DNA of 64,000 bases from Bradyrhizobium sp. 4 (GCF_023100905.1 NZ_CP064686.1:6138001-6202000); one strand, 5' to 3'. Positions 42,727 to 51,351 are shown, counted from the stretch's first letter. Numbers and translations are program-made. Notes: generated from the letters alone by a model not told the origin.

Positions 42727-43521
42727 ATGAAGAGAGAAAGCCGCGGCATCCAGTCGATCGAGGTCGGCGGCGAATTGCTCCGCGCCCTCGCCCGCAGCGG
42801 CGAGCCGATGATGCTGCGCGATCTCGCACGCGAGGCCGGCATGACGCCGGCCAAGGCGCATCCCTATCTCGCCAGCTTCTCCCGCATCGGCCTGATCGAG
42901 CAGGACGAGACCACCGGCCGTTACGAGATCGGCGCGCTGGCGCTGGAGCTCGGCCTGATCAGCCTGCGCCGCCTGTCCGGCGTACGCATCGCAGGACCGA
43001 AGATCGCGGCGCTCGCAAGTCAGATCGGGCATGCGGTCTCGCTCGCGGTCTGGGGGACGCACGGCCCGACCGTGGTGCAGCTCGAAGAACCCGGCCAGCC
43101 CGTTCACATCGTGATGCGCGCCGGCTCGGTGATGGCGCTGCTGGAGACGGCGACCGGCCGGGCGTTTGCGGCCTTCCTGCCGGAGAAGACGATCAACGCC
43201 GCACTCGAAAGCGGCCTCGATCGTCACGGCGTCGGCTACAATCCTAAGCGCGCCGTGAAAGGCGCGAAGCTCGCCGAGATGCTCACCGAGGTCCGCAAGC
43301 ACGGCCTCGCCCGCGCGCTCGGCGACCCCCTGCCCGGCGTCAACGCATTCTCTGCGCCGGTGTTTGACCATTCCGGCCATGTCGCGCTGGTGATCACCGC
43401 GATGGGGCCGGAAGGCACTTTTGACGCGCGGTGGGACAGCCCGATCGCCCATGCTTTGCGCGATTGCGCGGGCGGCATTTCGAAACGGCTTGGTCACGGG
43501 ATGACGGCTGCAGCGGAGTGA
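42727..43521 (+). CDS. IclR-family transcriptional regulator
   Basis: A 264-residue IclR-type regulator with an N-terminal winged helix (GIQSIEVGGELLRALARSGEP, LREAG-type helix REAGMTPAKAHPYLASF) and an IclR effector domain (PGQPVHIVMRAGSVMALLETATGRAFAAFLPE; NAFSAPVFDHSGHVALVITAMG). The ATG at 42727 has AGGAGG upstream, 18 bases after the flavoprotein stop. It is the last gene of the three-gene + operon and probably controls that operon. Effector unknown. Confidence 0.93.
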   Translation: MKRESRGIQSIEVGGELLRALARSGEPMMLRDLAREAGMTPAKAHPYLASFSRIGLIEQDETTGRYEIGALALELGLISLRRLSGVRIAGPKIAALASQIGHAVSLAVWGTHGPTVVQLEEPGQPVHIVMRAGSVMALLETATGRAFAAFLPEKTINAALESGLDRHGVGYNPKRAVKGAKLAEMLTEVRKHGLARALGDPLPGVNAFSAPVFDHSGHVALVITAMGPEGTFDARWDSPIAHALRDCAGGISKRLGHGMTAAAE

Positions 43522-43548
43522 GGGGCTGGCTGCCCGCACAACTACGGC

Positions 43549-43650
43549 TGTCATGCCCCGCGAAGGCGGGGCATCCAGTACGCCGCAGCCACTCGGTTCA
43601 ATCACGGGCGTCACGGAGTACTAGATCGCCCGCCTTCGCGGGCGATGACA
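43549..43650. repeat. Intergenic palindrome related to family C
   Basis: Arms 43549-43575 and 43624-43650 match at about 24 of 27 positions, each with CGCGAAGGCG at the centre and TGTCAT at the outer end. It fills the gap between the convergent IclR and SDR genes. Confidence 0.8.
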
Positions 43651-43675
43651 CGGGAGAGTGCGGCGACCTTGCCCC

Positions 43676-44455
43676 CTATTTCTCCTTCACCGGCACCGTG
43701 TAATTCAGAATGAGCCGACCGCCGTCTGGGTAGATGGTCTGCCCAGTGATGTAGGAGGCATCGTCGCTCGCAAGAAACGCCACGACGGAGGCCACCTCGC
43801 CCGGCTCGCCGCCGCGGCCGGCCGGCGTGCGTGACATCACGGTCTTGCGGGCATCCTCCGAGGTGTAGATGGACGATGCCACCATGTCGGTCAGAATCGT
43901 TCCCGGCCCGACCGCGACAACGCGAATATTGTGCGGAGCGAGTGCGACGGCTGCGACCGAGGTGAGCTGCTTCATGCCGCCCTTGGACATGGCGTAGGTG
44001 GCAAGCGCCGGGATTGCCAGCAGTGCATTGACCGAGGACATGTTGATGATGACCCCGCCGCCACCTTGCGCAATCATCTGCTTGGCCGCCGCCTGCACAC
44101 CGAAGAATGCGCCCTTCAGGTTGATGCCAATGATCTCGTCGAATTCCTCTTCGGAGATCTCCAGGAGGTCCCGGTTACGAGCGACGCCGGCGTTGTTGAC
44201 CATGATGTCGAGCCGGCCGAACTCCTTCACGGCCGTTGCGACCAGTTGGTCGACATCGGCACGCTTGGCGACATTGCCGACGACGGTACGCAAGGCATCC
44301 GGTCGCGCGAGTTCGGCGGCCGTCGCGGCCAAACCGTCGGCATCAACATCCGAGATGACGACTTTGACGCCGTCGTCCAGGAATCGTTTTGCGCAGGCCT
44401 TGCCGATGCCGCGCGCCGCGCCGGTGATGGCGGCGACCTTGCCGGTTAGTTTCAT
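43676..44455 (-). CDS. Short-chain dehydrogenase/reductase
   Basis: A 259-residue classical SDR. The NAD(P) site is TGAARGIG (11-18); NNAG is at 87-90; the catalytic Ser141, Tyr154 and Lys158 are present (NMSSVNALLAIPALATYAMSKG). Asp at 36-38 after the second strand (VVISDVDAD) suggests NAD preference. It is FabG/BdhA-like in sequence, but with no fatty-acid context it is more likely a catabolic alcohol or hydroxy acid dehydrogenase. It lies 54 bases downstream of the TPP decarboxylase pair on the same strand, so it may oxidise or reduce the aldehyde they make (inference). Confidence 0.9.
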   Translation of the reverse strand: MKLTGKVAAITGAARGIGKACAKRFLDDGVKVVISDVDADGLAATAAELARPDALRTVVGNVAKRADVDQLVATAVKEFGRLDIMVNNAGVARNRDLLEISEEEFDEIIGINLKGAFFGVQAAAKQMIAQGGGGVIINMSSVNALLAIPALATYAMSKGGMKQLTSVAAVALAPHNIRVVAVGPGTILTDMVASSIYTSEDARKTVMSRTPAGRGGEPGEVASVVAFLASDDASYITGQTIYPDGGRLILNYTVPVKEK

Positions 44456-44509
44456 GGTCTCACTCCAGGATAGCTGCTTGGAGCAGACTGTCGCCGGGTG
44501 AGACCCGGC

Positions 44510-45094
44510 TCAGGCCGCCGCGAAGCCGAGATGAGCACGGAACCGGTTTTTGATAAAGACAGCATCGCGCGAGGGCAGCGAGCGCGGCGGATTTTCCGCC
44601 AGGACCTTGATGACAAAAAGCCGCGGGCCATCGGCCGTCTCGTCGAGCTGCGTCGCCAGACGTTCGACTTCCTCGAGCGTCCGCACGGTTCCAGCAGCGG
44701 CAAAGCCGCAGGCCACGGCAATCGCGGTGAGATCGACGCCGCGCCCTGTGTGGCTTGCCTGCATCCCCGTCTCGCCAAAATGCTGGTTGTCGATCACGAC
44801 GATGTCGAGATTGCGCGGGCGTGCGACTCCGATGGTGGCGATGCCGCCGAGGCCCATCAACTGCTCGCCATCCCCGGTCAAAGCGAGGACGCGCTGTCCC
44901 GGCTGGGCTTGTGCGAGGCCAAGCCCGATCAGGGCGGCGCCGCCCATGGCGCCCCAGAGATAGAAATTGCCATCATGGTCGCCGACCGAATGAAGGTCAT
45001 AGGTCGGCGAGCCGAGGCCGGACACGACCAGCGTGTCCTTGCGATTCTTCAAGAGCGCGGCAACGGCGGCGCGGCGGTCGAGCTGGGCTTGCAT
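44510..45094 (-). CDS. TPP-dependent decarboxylase beta subunit, sulfopyruvate/phosphonopyruvate decarboxylase-like
   Basis: A 194-residue protein equal to the C-terminal (PP) half of TPP enzymes. The TPP-Mg site is visible: GDGEQLMGLGGIATIG at about residues 75-90 ending in VVIDN. It closely resembles ComE, the beta subunit of sulfopyruvate decarboxylase, and the C-terminal half of phosphonopyruvate decarboxylase. The ATG at 45094 follows the alpha gene stop by five bases; a GTG ten bases earlier is an alternative. It should act only as a complex with the alpha gene product. Substrate is not fixed by sequence. Confidence 0.85.
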   Translation of the reverse strand: MQAQLDRRAAVAALLKNRKDTLVVSGLGSPTYDLHSVGDHDGNFYLWGAMGGAALIGLGLAQAQPGQRVLALTGDGEQLMGLGGIATIGVARPRNLDIVVIDNQHFGETGMQASHTGRGVDLTAIAVACGFAAAGTVRTLEEVERLATQLDETADGPRLFVIKVLAENPPRSLPSRDAVFIKNRFRAHLGFAAA

Positions 45095-45099
45095 TGAGA

Positions 45100-45639
45100 T
45101 CACCACTTCTTCTTGCCGATCAGGCGCTGTCCTATCAGCACCGCGATCTGCTGATCGGAATCGTAGGCGAGCGCTGCGGCCGATTCGACCGTCTCGACCA
45201 GATCTTCCGCCGTCTCCGCGCGCATCACCTTCAGGCCGATCGCTTCCAGCGAGGGCTGGGTCGCTCGGCTCATCGGCACCTGCCAGGGATTGAACTCGGC
45301 CCATTCGCCGCGCATCGTCACCAGCATCAGCAGTGGAAATCGTCCGATCGCCGACAGCGAGAGCATGTTGATGCAATTGCCGACCCCGCTCGACTGCATC
45401 AAGAGCACGCTACGTTGGCCGCCGAGCCAGGCGCCTGCGGCGATGGCGACGCCCTCCTCTTCCGTCGTCAGCACGTTGGTGGTGACGTCGCGGTCGGCCG
45501 AGAACAGGCTGATGAGCTGGCTGTGGCCGGCATCGGGGACGTAGGACATCTGCCGCACGTCGGCGGCCTTCAGGATGCAGTAGAGCTCGGACGGCCAAGC
45601 GTCTGCGCGCGTGTCGGGATTGGATTGAAGGCTGTGCAC
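45100..45639 (-). CDS. TPP-dependent decarboxylase alpha subunit, sulfopyruvate decarboxylase-like
   Basis: A 179-residue protein equal to the N-terminal (Pyr) half of TPP enzymes, ComD-like. It has YVPDAGHSQLISLF at the start, the conserved glutamate of TPP activation in TTEEEGVAIAAGAWLGG and LLMQSSGVGNCINML. The start is a GTG at 45639 with GGAG nine bases upstream. It is paired with the beta gene five bases downstream; the pair would decarboxylate a 2-oxo acid to an aldehyde. In methanogens ComDE makes sulfoacetaldehyde for coenzyme M, but bacterial homologues likely serve in catabolism. Confidence 0.83.
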   Translation of the reverse strand: MHSLQSNPDTRADAWPSELYCILKAADVRQMSYVPDAGHSQLISLFSADRDVTTNVLTTEEEGVAIAAGAWLGGQRSVLLMQSSGVGNCINMLSLSAIGRFPLLMLVTMRGEWAEFNPWQVPMSRATQPSLEAIGLKVMRAETAEDLVETVESAAALAYDSDQQIAVLIGQRLIGKKKW

Positions 45640-45801
45640 CGCTTGTCTCCGTGGATTTCGAGCAGCACTCTAGCGATGTTCAGGCGCCAAAGCTCTGACC
45701 GTCTGGCGCGATCAGGTATCGAGGGATTGTATAGCTGCTGCCGTTCGCATGAGTTCAGCGAGAACGATGCGCATTGCTGCGCCATGGCAGCTTCTCGACC
45801 T

Positions 45802-46545
45802 TTAGCCAAACCGACGCGGGCGCAGTCCGGCATGAAACCAGGTGATCATGGAATAGATGTCATACACGGGCAATCCAACTTCGGCCTGCAAAGCTGCCGC
45901 ATAAGGCGGCATGTTGGTGCATTCCAGCACGATCGCGCCGACATCCGGGTTCCTGGCGACCAGCTCCTTGCCGGCCTCGACCACGTCACGTTCCGCCTGC
46001 GCGATATCCATGTCGTCCTTCTCGGCCTTGATCAGGACGCGGAAGAATTCCTTGCCGTGCTCGGTGCCGACCAGCGGCGTATCGAGCGGCACGCCGGCAC
46101 CTGCGAGATGGGCCGGCGTCAAGGATGAACCGGACACCGTGACGAGGCCGACGCGCTTGCCCGGCGGCAAGGTCGCCTGCACCCACGGCACCTGCATCAG
46201 TGACGAGGTCGCGACGGGAACGCCGACCGCGGCTGCGATCTCCTTCTGGAACAGAGAGAGGAAGCCGCAATTGGTGGTGATGGCTTCGGCCCCGAGCCGC
46301 ACTAGATCCTTTGCCGCATCGATGAAGTCAGGCAGCAGACCGGCCGCACCCTTCAGCACCACCTTCTCCGGCGAAGCCCCACCCACCACGCGATAGAGCA
46401 CGGGGAAAGGCCAGGTGGTGCCGTTGCCCATGTCGCCGGGAATGCGGGGAAAGCGCGCCTCCAGCATCAGGATGCCGAGCGGCGCCCCATAAATGGCTTT
46501 GCCGCCGCGGGCGATTCGGGGGGACGAGTTGGCTGGAGCGGTCAT
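45802..46545 (-). CDS. Aspartate/glutamate racemase-family protein
   Basis: A 247-residue Asp/Glu/hydantoin-racemase-fold protein. The two catalytic cysteines are visible in TTNCGFL (about residue 92) and LECTNMPPY (about residue 210), so a PLP-independent two-base racemase or a maleate-isomerase-like reaction is plausible. It follows the DadA-type gene by nine bases on the same strand. Next to a D-amino acid dehydrogenase it could supply the D-isomer. About 160 bases without a gene follow before the TPP pair. Confidence 0.85.
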   Translation of the reverse strand: MTAPANSSPRIARGGKAIYGAPLGILMLEARFPRIPGDMGNGTTWPFPVLYRVVGGASPEKVVLKGAAGLLPDFIDAAKDLVRLGAEAITTNCGFLSLFQKEIAAAVGVPVATSSLMQVPWVQATLPPGKRVGLVTVSGSSLTPAHLAGAGVPLDTPLVGTEHGKEFFRVLIKAEKDDMDIAQAERDVVEAGKELVARNPDVGAIVLECTNMPPYAAALQAEVGLPVYDIYSMITWFHAGLRPRRFG

Positions 46546-46554
46546 GATGCGATC

Positions 46555-47820
46555 TCAGAGAAAACGATCGGGCGAAAACGGTGCGAGCGGAATTTCCGGC
46601 GGCTTGCCGCTCAGAAGCTGGGCGACGAGACGGCCGGTGCGGGCCGAACCGACCAGGCCGATATGGCCGTGGCCGAAGGCATAGACGATGTCGCGCGAGG
46701 CGCGCGCGTAGCCGATGCAGGGACGTCCGTCCGGCATGCTGGGCCGATGGCCAAACCAGGTCTTGATACGCGAAGCCGGAATATCCGTCGGCAGTTTCGG
46801 GAACATGCTGAAGAGGTTGTTGCGCAAAATCTCGGCGCGCTTCCAGTTGGGCTCGGCCTCGAGGCCTGCGATCTCGACCGTCCCCGCGGCGCGCAAACCC
46901 TTGTCGGTCCAGTTCACCACCATCTTCGCATCCGAGGCCATCAACGAGCTGCGCGGGCCCGTTTCCGGATTCTCGATCATGACGTGATAGCCGCGCTCGG
47001 TCTCCAGCGGCAGCGGATCGCCGACGGATGCGGTGAGCCGCTTCGAATGCGCACCGGCGGCAATCACCGCGGCATCGCACGCAATCTCGCCGGTCTCGGT
47101 CAGGACAGCCACGAGCTTGTTGTCAGATAGCTTCAGCCCGATTGCCTTGGCGCGCACAAGCTTGGCGCCGCTTGCCAGCGCATGTTGCGCGAGGGCCGCG
47201 ACATAGGCTCCGGGGTCGCGGCAGCGCCCGGCCTCTTCCACCACCACGCCAAACGTGTAGCGCGGATGTAAATCAGGCTCGCGCTGACGCATCTCGTCGG
47301 CCGAAAGCTCCAGCCATTCGATGCCGACGCGCTTGCGCACGCGCCAGCCGAGATCGTTGTCGAAATTGCCGCGTGACGGGAAGACATGCATCACGCCGTT
47401 ACGTTCGATCAATTCAGGGACGCCCGCCTCCTCCGCGAGCTTCCTGTGCAATAGCGGCGCGTCCTTCAGGAGGTCGCGCAGCGCAAATGCCGTCGTCTCG
47501 ACCCGCGTCTCGGTCCAGCCCGACAGCAGATACTTGATCAGCCAGGGCAGCACCTTCGGCAGATAAGACCAGCGGATCGCGAGCGGCCCGAGCGGATCCA
47601 TCAGATAACCCGGCACCTTCTTCCAGACGCCGGGCTCAGCCGGCGGGATCACCGAATGCGAGGAGAGCCAGCCGGCATTGCCGTAACTCGCCGCCTGTTC
47701 GCCACCGGGCTCGCCCGGATCGATCAATGTGACGCGATGTCCCTCGCGCAGCGCCTCGATGGCACTGATCACGCCGACCGCGCCGGCACCGATGATGGCG
47801 ACGTGGCGGCCCTCCGACAT
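46555..47820 (-). CDS. DadA-type FAD-dependent D-amino acid dehydrogenase
   Basis: A 421-residue DAO-family flavoprotein. The Rossmann fold opens the protein (VAIIGAGAVGVISAIEALREG), followed by the DadA-like ASYGNAGWLSSHSVIPPAEPG and the C-terminal FGHRPSMPDGRPCIGYA and GHGHIGLVGSARTGRLVA. It would oxidise a D-amino or secondary amino acid to a 2-oxo acid. Neighbours are an acetolactate-synthase-like enzyme upstream (stop three bases before) and a racemase downstream, which together suggest racemase, oxidase and decarboxylase acting in order. Substrate is unknown. Confidence 0.9.
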   Translation of the reverse strand: MSEGRHVAIIGAGAVGVISAIEALREGHRVTLIDPGEPGGEQAASYGNAGWLSSHSVIPPAEPGVWKKVPGYLMDPLGPLAIRWSYLPKVLPWLIKYLLSGWTETRVETTAFALRDLLKDAPLLHRKLAEEAGVPELIERNGVMHVFPSRGNFDNDLGWRVRKRVGIEWLELSADEMRQREPDLHPRYTFGVVVEEAGRCRDPGAYVAALAQHALASGAKLVRAKAIGLKLSDNKLVAVLTETGEIACDAAVIAAGAHSKRLTASVGDPLPLETERGYHVMIENPETGPRSSLMASDAKMVVNWTDKGLRAAGTVEIAGLEAEPNWKRAEILRNNLFSMFPKLPTDIPASRIKTWFGHRPSMPDGRPCIGYARASRDIVYAFGHGHIGLVGSARTGRLVAQLLSGKPPEIPLAPFSPDRFL

Positions 47821-47823
47821 CGC

Positions 47824-49485
47824 TTAAGCCTTCACCGCAGGGGCAAAGTCCTTGCCGACCGACATCGCCCGCGGATCGATGATGCAGTGGAGGATCGACG
47901 GCTTGCCCGAGGCGAGCGCACGCTCGAAGGCCGGCGCGAACTCTTCGGTGCGCTCGACGCGCTCGCCGTGGCCGCCGAACGCTTTTGCATACATCGCGAA
48001 ATCCGGGTTCTTGAGCTGGGTGCCGACCACGCGACCGGGATAGTCGCGCTCCTGGTGCATGCGGATGGTACCGTATTGCGCATTGTCGACGACGATGACG
48101 ACGAGGGCCGCGTCGTACTGCACGGCAGTCGCGAACTCCTGCCCGTTCATCAGGAAGCAGCCGTCGCCGGCGAAAGCTATGACGGTACGGTCCGGATATT
48201 GCCGCTTCGCGAGCACCGCGGCCGGCACGCCATAGCCCATCGAGCCCGACGTCGGAGCGAGCTGCGCCGCAAAACTGTGGAAGCGGTGATGGCGATGGAT
48301 CCAGCCGGCATAATTACCGGCGCCGTTGCAGACGATCGCGTCCTTGGGCAGGCGATCGCGCAGCCAGGTCATGACTTGTCCGTACTGGAACGTGCCCGGC
48401 AGCTCGCGCGCCTTCTCGGTCCAAGCGAGATAGTCGGCATGCGCCTTGGCGGCCTCGCCTTTCCAGGCAACGGCGCCTGCCGGCTTCAGGGTCTCGACCG
48501 CGGCCGCAAACGCGGCGGGCGTGGCCTGGATCGCGACCTCAGGCTGATAGATGCGGCCGAGCTCCTCGGAGCCGGGATGAACGTGGATCAACTTCTGCCG
48601 CGGGGTCGGAATGTCGAGCAGCGTGTAGGATGAGGACGGCATCTCCGACATGCGGCCGCCGATGAGCAGAACGACATCGGCGTTGTCGATGCGCGCCTTC
48701 AGGCCCGGGCTCGGGCCGATGCCGAGATCGCCGGCATAGTGCGAGTGATCGGCGTCGATCAGCGAGGCCCGGCGGAACGAGGTCGCGACCGGCAAGTCGA
48801 AGCGCTCGGCAAAGCGCGCGATGCTCCTGGTCACCTCATCGGTCCAGCGCGAGCCGCCGAGAATGACGAGCGGTGCCTTGGCGCTCGCAAGCATGGCGCC
48901 AACGCGCTCGATATCGGCGGGCGCCGGCCAGCTCACCGCCGGCTCGATCCGCATGGCGTCCGCAACGGCAGCAGTCTCGGTCAGCATATTTTCGGGCAGC
49001 GAGATCACGACGGGACCGGGCCGGCCCTGCATGGCGACGCGGAAGGCGCGCGCGACCAGCTCCGGAATGCGGTCGGGACGATCGATCTCGACCGCCCATT
49101 TCGCCATGGTGCCGAACACCGCCTTGTAGTCGAGCTCCTGGAACGCCTCGCGCTCGCGCATGCCGGTGTCGACCTGACCGACGAACAGGATCATCGGCGT
49201 GGAATCCTGCATCGCGATGTGGACGCCGTGGCTGGCATTGGTGGCGCCGGGGCCGCGGGTGACGAAGCAGATTCCGGGGCGGCCGGTGAGCTTGCCATAG
49301 GCCTCCGCCATCATCGCCGCACCGCCCTCGGCGCGGCAGATCATGACGTCGATCGGGCTGTCATGCAGCGCGTCGAGCGCCGCAAGGTAGCTCTCGCCCG
49401 GCACGCAGGTGACGCGCTCGACGCCTTGCGCGACTAGCTGATCAATCAGGATCTGGCCCCCGGTGCGGGTGTTGCGAATGGTCAT
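47824..49485 (-). CDS. Acetolactate-synthase-like TPP-dependent enzyme
   Basis: A 553-residue TPP enzyme with three domains: Pyr (about 8-175, catalytic Glu in CRAEGGAAMMAEAYGKLTG), a central domain and PP (about 370-535, GDGCFLMNGQEFATAVQ with VVDNAQYG). It resembles the ilvB/benzoylformate decarboxylase group. No small regulatory subunit is near and the context is catabolic, so it is probably a 2-oxo acid decarboxylase or carboligase, not the biosynthetic acetolactate synthase. The ATG at 49485 overlaps the TGA of an aminotransferase remnant (ATGA), and dadA begins three bases after its stop. Confidence 0.88.
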   Translation of the reverse strand: MTIRNTRTGGQILIDQLVAQGVERVTCVPGESYLAALDALHDSPIDVMICRAEGGAAMMAEAYGKLTGRPGICFVTRGPGATNASHGVHIAMQDSTPMILFVGQVDTGMREREAFQELDYKAVFGTMAKWAVEIDRPDRIPELVARAFRVAMQGRPGPVVISLPENMLTETAAVADAMRIEPAVSWPAPADIERVGAMLASAKAPLVILGGSRWTDEVTRSIARFAERFDLPVATSFRRASLIDADHSHYAGDLGIGPSPGLKARIDNADVVLLIGGRMSEMPSSSYTLLDIPTPRQKLIHVHPGSEELGRIYQPEVAIQATPAAFAAAVETLKPAGAVAWKGEAAKAHADYLAWTEKARELPGTFQYGQVMTWLRDRLPKDAIVCNGAGNYAGWIHRHHRFHSFAAQLAPTSGSMGYGVPAAVLAKRQYPDRTVIAFAGDGCFLMNGQEFATAVQYDAALVVIVVDNAQYGTIRMHQERDYPGRVVGTQLKNPDFAMYAKAFGGHGERVERTEEFAPAFERALASGKPSILHCIIDPRAMSVGKDFAPAVKA

Positions 49486-49619
49486 GACGGCTCCCTCAAG
49501 GCTTTGGCAATGCGTTTCGCAGCTTCGCGAAAATTATGTTCCGGGCTGGCGTAGGACAGCCGGAAACAAGGTGCAAGGCCGAAACCGCTGCCCGGCATTA
49601 CGGCCTCGTCATGCCTCTT
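49482..49619 (-). pseudogene. C-terminal remnant of a class I/II aminotransferase
   Basis: Read on the - strand, this gap codes KRHDEAVMPGSGFGLAPCF then RLSYASPEHNFREAAKRIAK and ALREPS before a TGA that overlaps the ATG of the TPP gene. This is the typical end of PLP aminotransferases (V-x-PGSxFG, FRLSYA, EA-RI). Only about 45 residues are recognisable and no start, lysine or arginine-binding core remains; a permease ends at 49684. It therefore looks like a decayed aminotransferase whose tail kept its coupling overlap. No intact aminotransferase is nearby. Confidence 0.75.
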
Positions 49620-49683
49620 CGGCAAATAGCGGCGGCAGCCATGCCTCTCTCGGACGTCGACCTGGGAGCGGGCCCCCTTGCCG

Positions 49684-50469
49684 TCATGCCCCTTTGCGCT
49701 GCCGCGCGCTTGCCAGCAGCACCAGCATGAACGAGGCCGCGGTCATCAGCGTCGAGATGGCGGCGATGGTCGGGTCGATCTCGTCGCGGAGCGCGGTGAA
49801 CATGCGCTTGGTCAGGGGCTGATACTGGCCGCCGGAGATGAAGAGCGCGACGATGGTCTCGTCCATCGCCGAGATGAAGGCGAAGATGCCGCCAGCGACC
49901 ACGCTGGACTTGATCTGCGGCAGGGTCACCGCGAAGAAGCTGCGCAGGCGGTTCATGCCGAGGCTGCGCGCCACCATCTCCTGCGCCGGGTCGAAGCTCT
50001 GCAAACCCGCCAGCACCGAGATGATGACGTATGGCAGGCCCAGCATCACGTTCGCCAGCACCAGGCCCGGCAGGGTCGCGACCAGGCCGACTTTGGCATA
50101 GAGGAAGAAGATGCCCACCGCAGTGATGATGATCGGCACCACCAGCGGCAACAGCAGCGCCACGTGGATGACGCGCATGATGCGCAGCTTCGACTGGCTG
50201 ATGGCGTAGGCGGCGGCAACGCCGAGCGGCGTCGCGATCACCACGGTCAGGAGAGCGACCGTCAGCGTCACCCGCGTCGCCTGCATCCAGGCGGCGTTGG
50301 AGAAATACTGCTGATACCAGCGCAGCGAGAACGACGGCGGCGGGAAGGTCAGGAAGCGCGCGCTGGAGAAGGAGATCGGCGCGATAATCAGCACCGGCAG
50401 GATCAGGTAGACCAGCACCAGCGCGCTGATCACATAGAGGGCAATCCGGGCGGGCGACAATCGTGTCAT
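49684..50469 (-). CDS. ABC importer permease, PotC type
   Basis: A 261-residue permease with about six membrane segments (ALYVISALVLVYLILPVLIIAP first) and the ATPase-contact loop MVARSLGMNRLRSFFAVTLPQI. The ATG at 50469 overlaps the stop of the preceding permease by four bases; the frame is open further up but only through that gene. It is the last gene of the second PotABCD-type importer. After its stop lies the aminotransferase remnant. Confidence 0.92.
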   Translation of the reverse strand: MTRLSPARIALYVISALVLVYLILPVLIIAPISFSSARFLTFPPPSFSLRWYQQYFSNAAWMQATRVTLTVALLTVVIATPLGVAAAYAISQSKLRIMRVIHVALLLPLVVPIIITAVGIFFLYAKVGLVATLPGLVLANVMLGLPYVIISVLAGLQSFDPAQEMVARSLGMNRLRSFFAVTLPQIKSSVVAGGIFAFISAMDETIVALFISGGQYQPLTKRMFTALRDEIDPTIAAISTLMTAASFMLVLLASARQRKGA

Positions 50470-51323
50470 TTCTGCCCCAATATGCGATCGAGCGAGATGA
50501 AGCGGCTGACGGCGAAGAAGATCGCGAGCACGCTTAAGAGCAGCACGACGGCGACCGCGCTCGCGGCGCCAAACTGATTGTAGAGCTCGACATTGCGGCT
50601 CACCAGCATCGACACCATCACCGTGCGGCCGCCGCCGAGCAGTTCCGGCGTGATGTAGAAGCCGAGGCAGAGCACGAACACCATGGTGCAGCCTGCGAGC
50701 ACGCCCGGTAGCGACAGCGGCAGGAAGACGCGGACGAAGGTGAGCGACGGGCTCGCCCCCAAGCTGGCGCCGGCCTGCATGAGATCGCTCGGAATCTTCT
50801 GCATGGTGGCATAGAGCGGCAGCACCATGAACGGCAACAGGATGTGTACCGTCGCAACCACGGTGCCGAAGGTGTTGTGCACCAGCGCGAGCGGTTCGCT
50901 CGTCACATCGAGATAACGCAAAAGCTGGTTGATCACACCGGTGCGCTGGAGCAGCGCCAGCCAGGCATAGGCGCGCACCAGCACACTGGTCCAGAACGGC
51001 AGCACGACCAGCGACAGGATGAGAATGCTCCATCCTTTCGGCACCGAGTTGGCGAGGTAGGCCACGGGATAGCCAAGCAGCAGCGCGATTCCCGTGACCG
51101 CGAGGCTGATCTCGAAGGTCAGCGCAAAGCTGCGCCAGTAGATGTCTTCGGTGAAGACGCGGCGATAATTCTCCAGCGTGAAGCCGTCATGGTAGATCGA
51201 CTGCCAGGCGAGCCAGCCGACCGGCAGCACGATCAGAGCCAAGATCACCAGCAGCGCAGGCGACACCAATGCCAGCATCAGCGCATGCTCGCGGCGCTGA
51301 TGCTTTTGCGATGGATCTGGCAT
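50466..51323 (-). CDS. ABC importer permease, PotB type
   Basis: A 285-residue permease. The ATG at 51323 opens MPDPSQKHQRREHALMLALV; an in-frame TTG at 51335 is less likely. Six segments are visible, the first at about 18-38 (LALVSPALLVILALIVLPVG), and the contact loop LMQAGASLGASPSLTFVRVFLPL. It starts 28 bases after the binding-protein stop. The pair of permeases overlaps (ATGA). Confidence 0.91.
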   Translation of the reverse strand: MPDPSQKHQRREHALMLALVSPALLVILALIVLPVGWLAWQSIYHDGFTLENYRRVFTEDIYWRSFALTFEISLAVTGIALLLGYPVAYLANSVPKGWSILILSLVVLPFWTSVLVRAYAWLALLQRTGVINQLLRYLDVTSEPLALVHNTFGTVVATVHILLPFMVLPLYATMQKIPSDLMQAGASLGASPSLTFVRVFLPLSLPGVLAGCTMVFVLCLGFYITPELLGGGRTVMVSMLVSRNVELYNQFGAASAVAVVLLLSVLAIFFAVSRFISLDRILGQK

Positions 51324-51351
51324 GGATCTCGTCAATGCGGTCTCGCTTGGC

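Noticed and set aside
47824..49485. Biosynthetic acetolactate synthase (ilvB) or sulfoacetaldehyde acetyltransferase (xsc)
   Set aside because: No ilvN or pta partner is near, and the N terminus does not look like Xsc; a general TPP enzyme call is safer.
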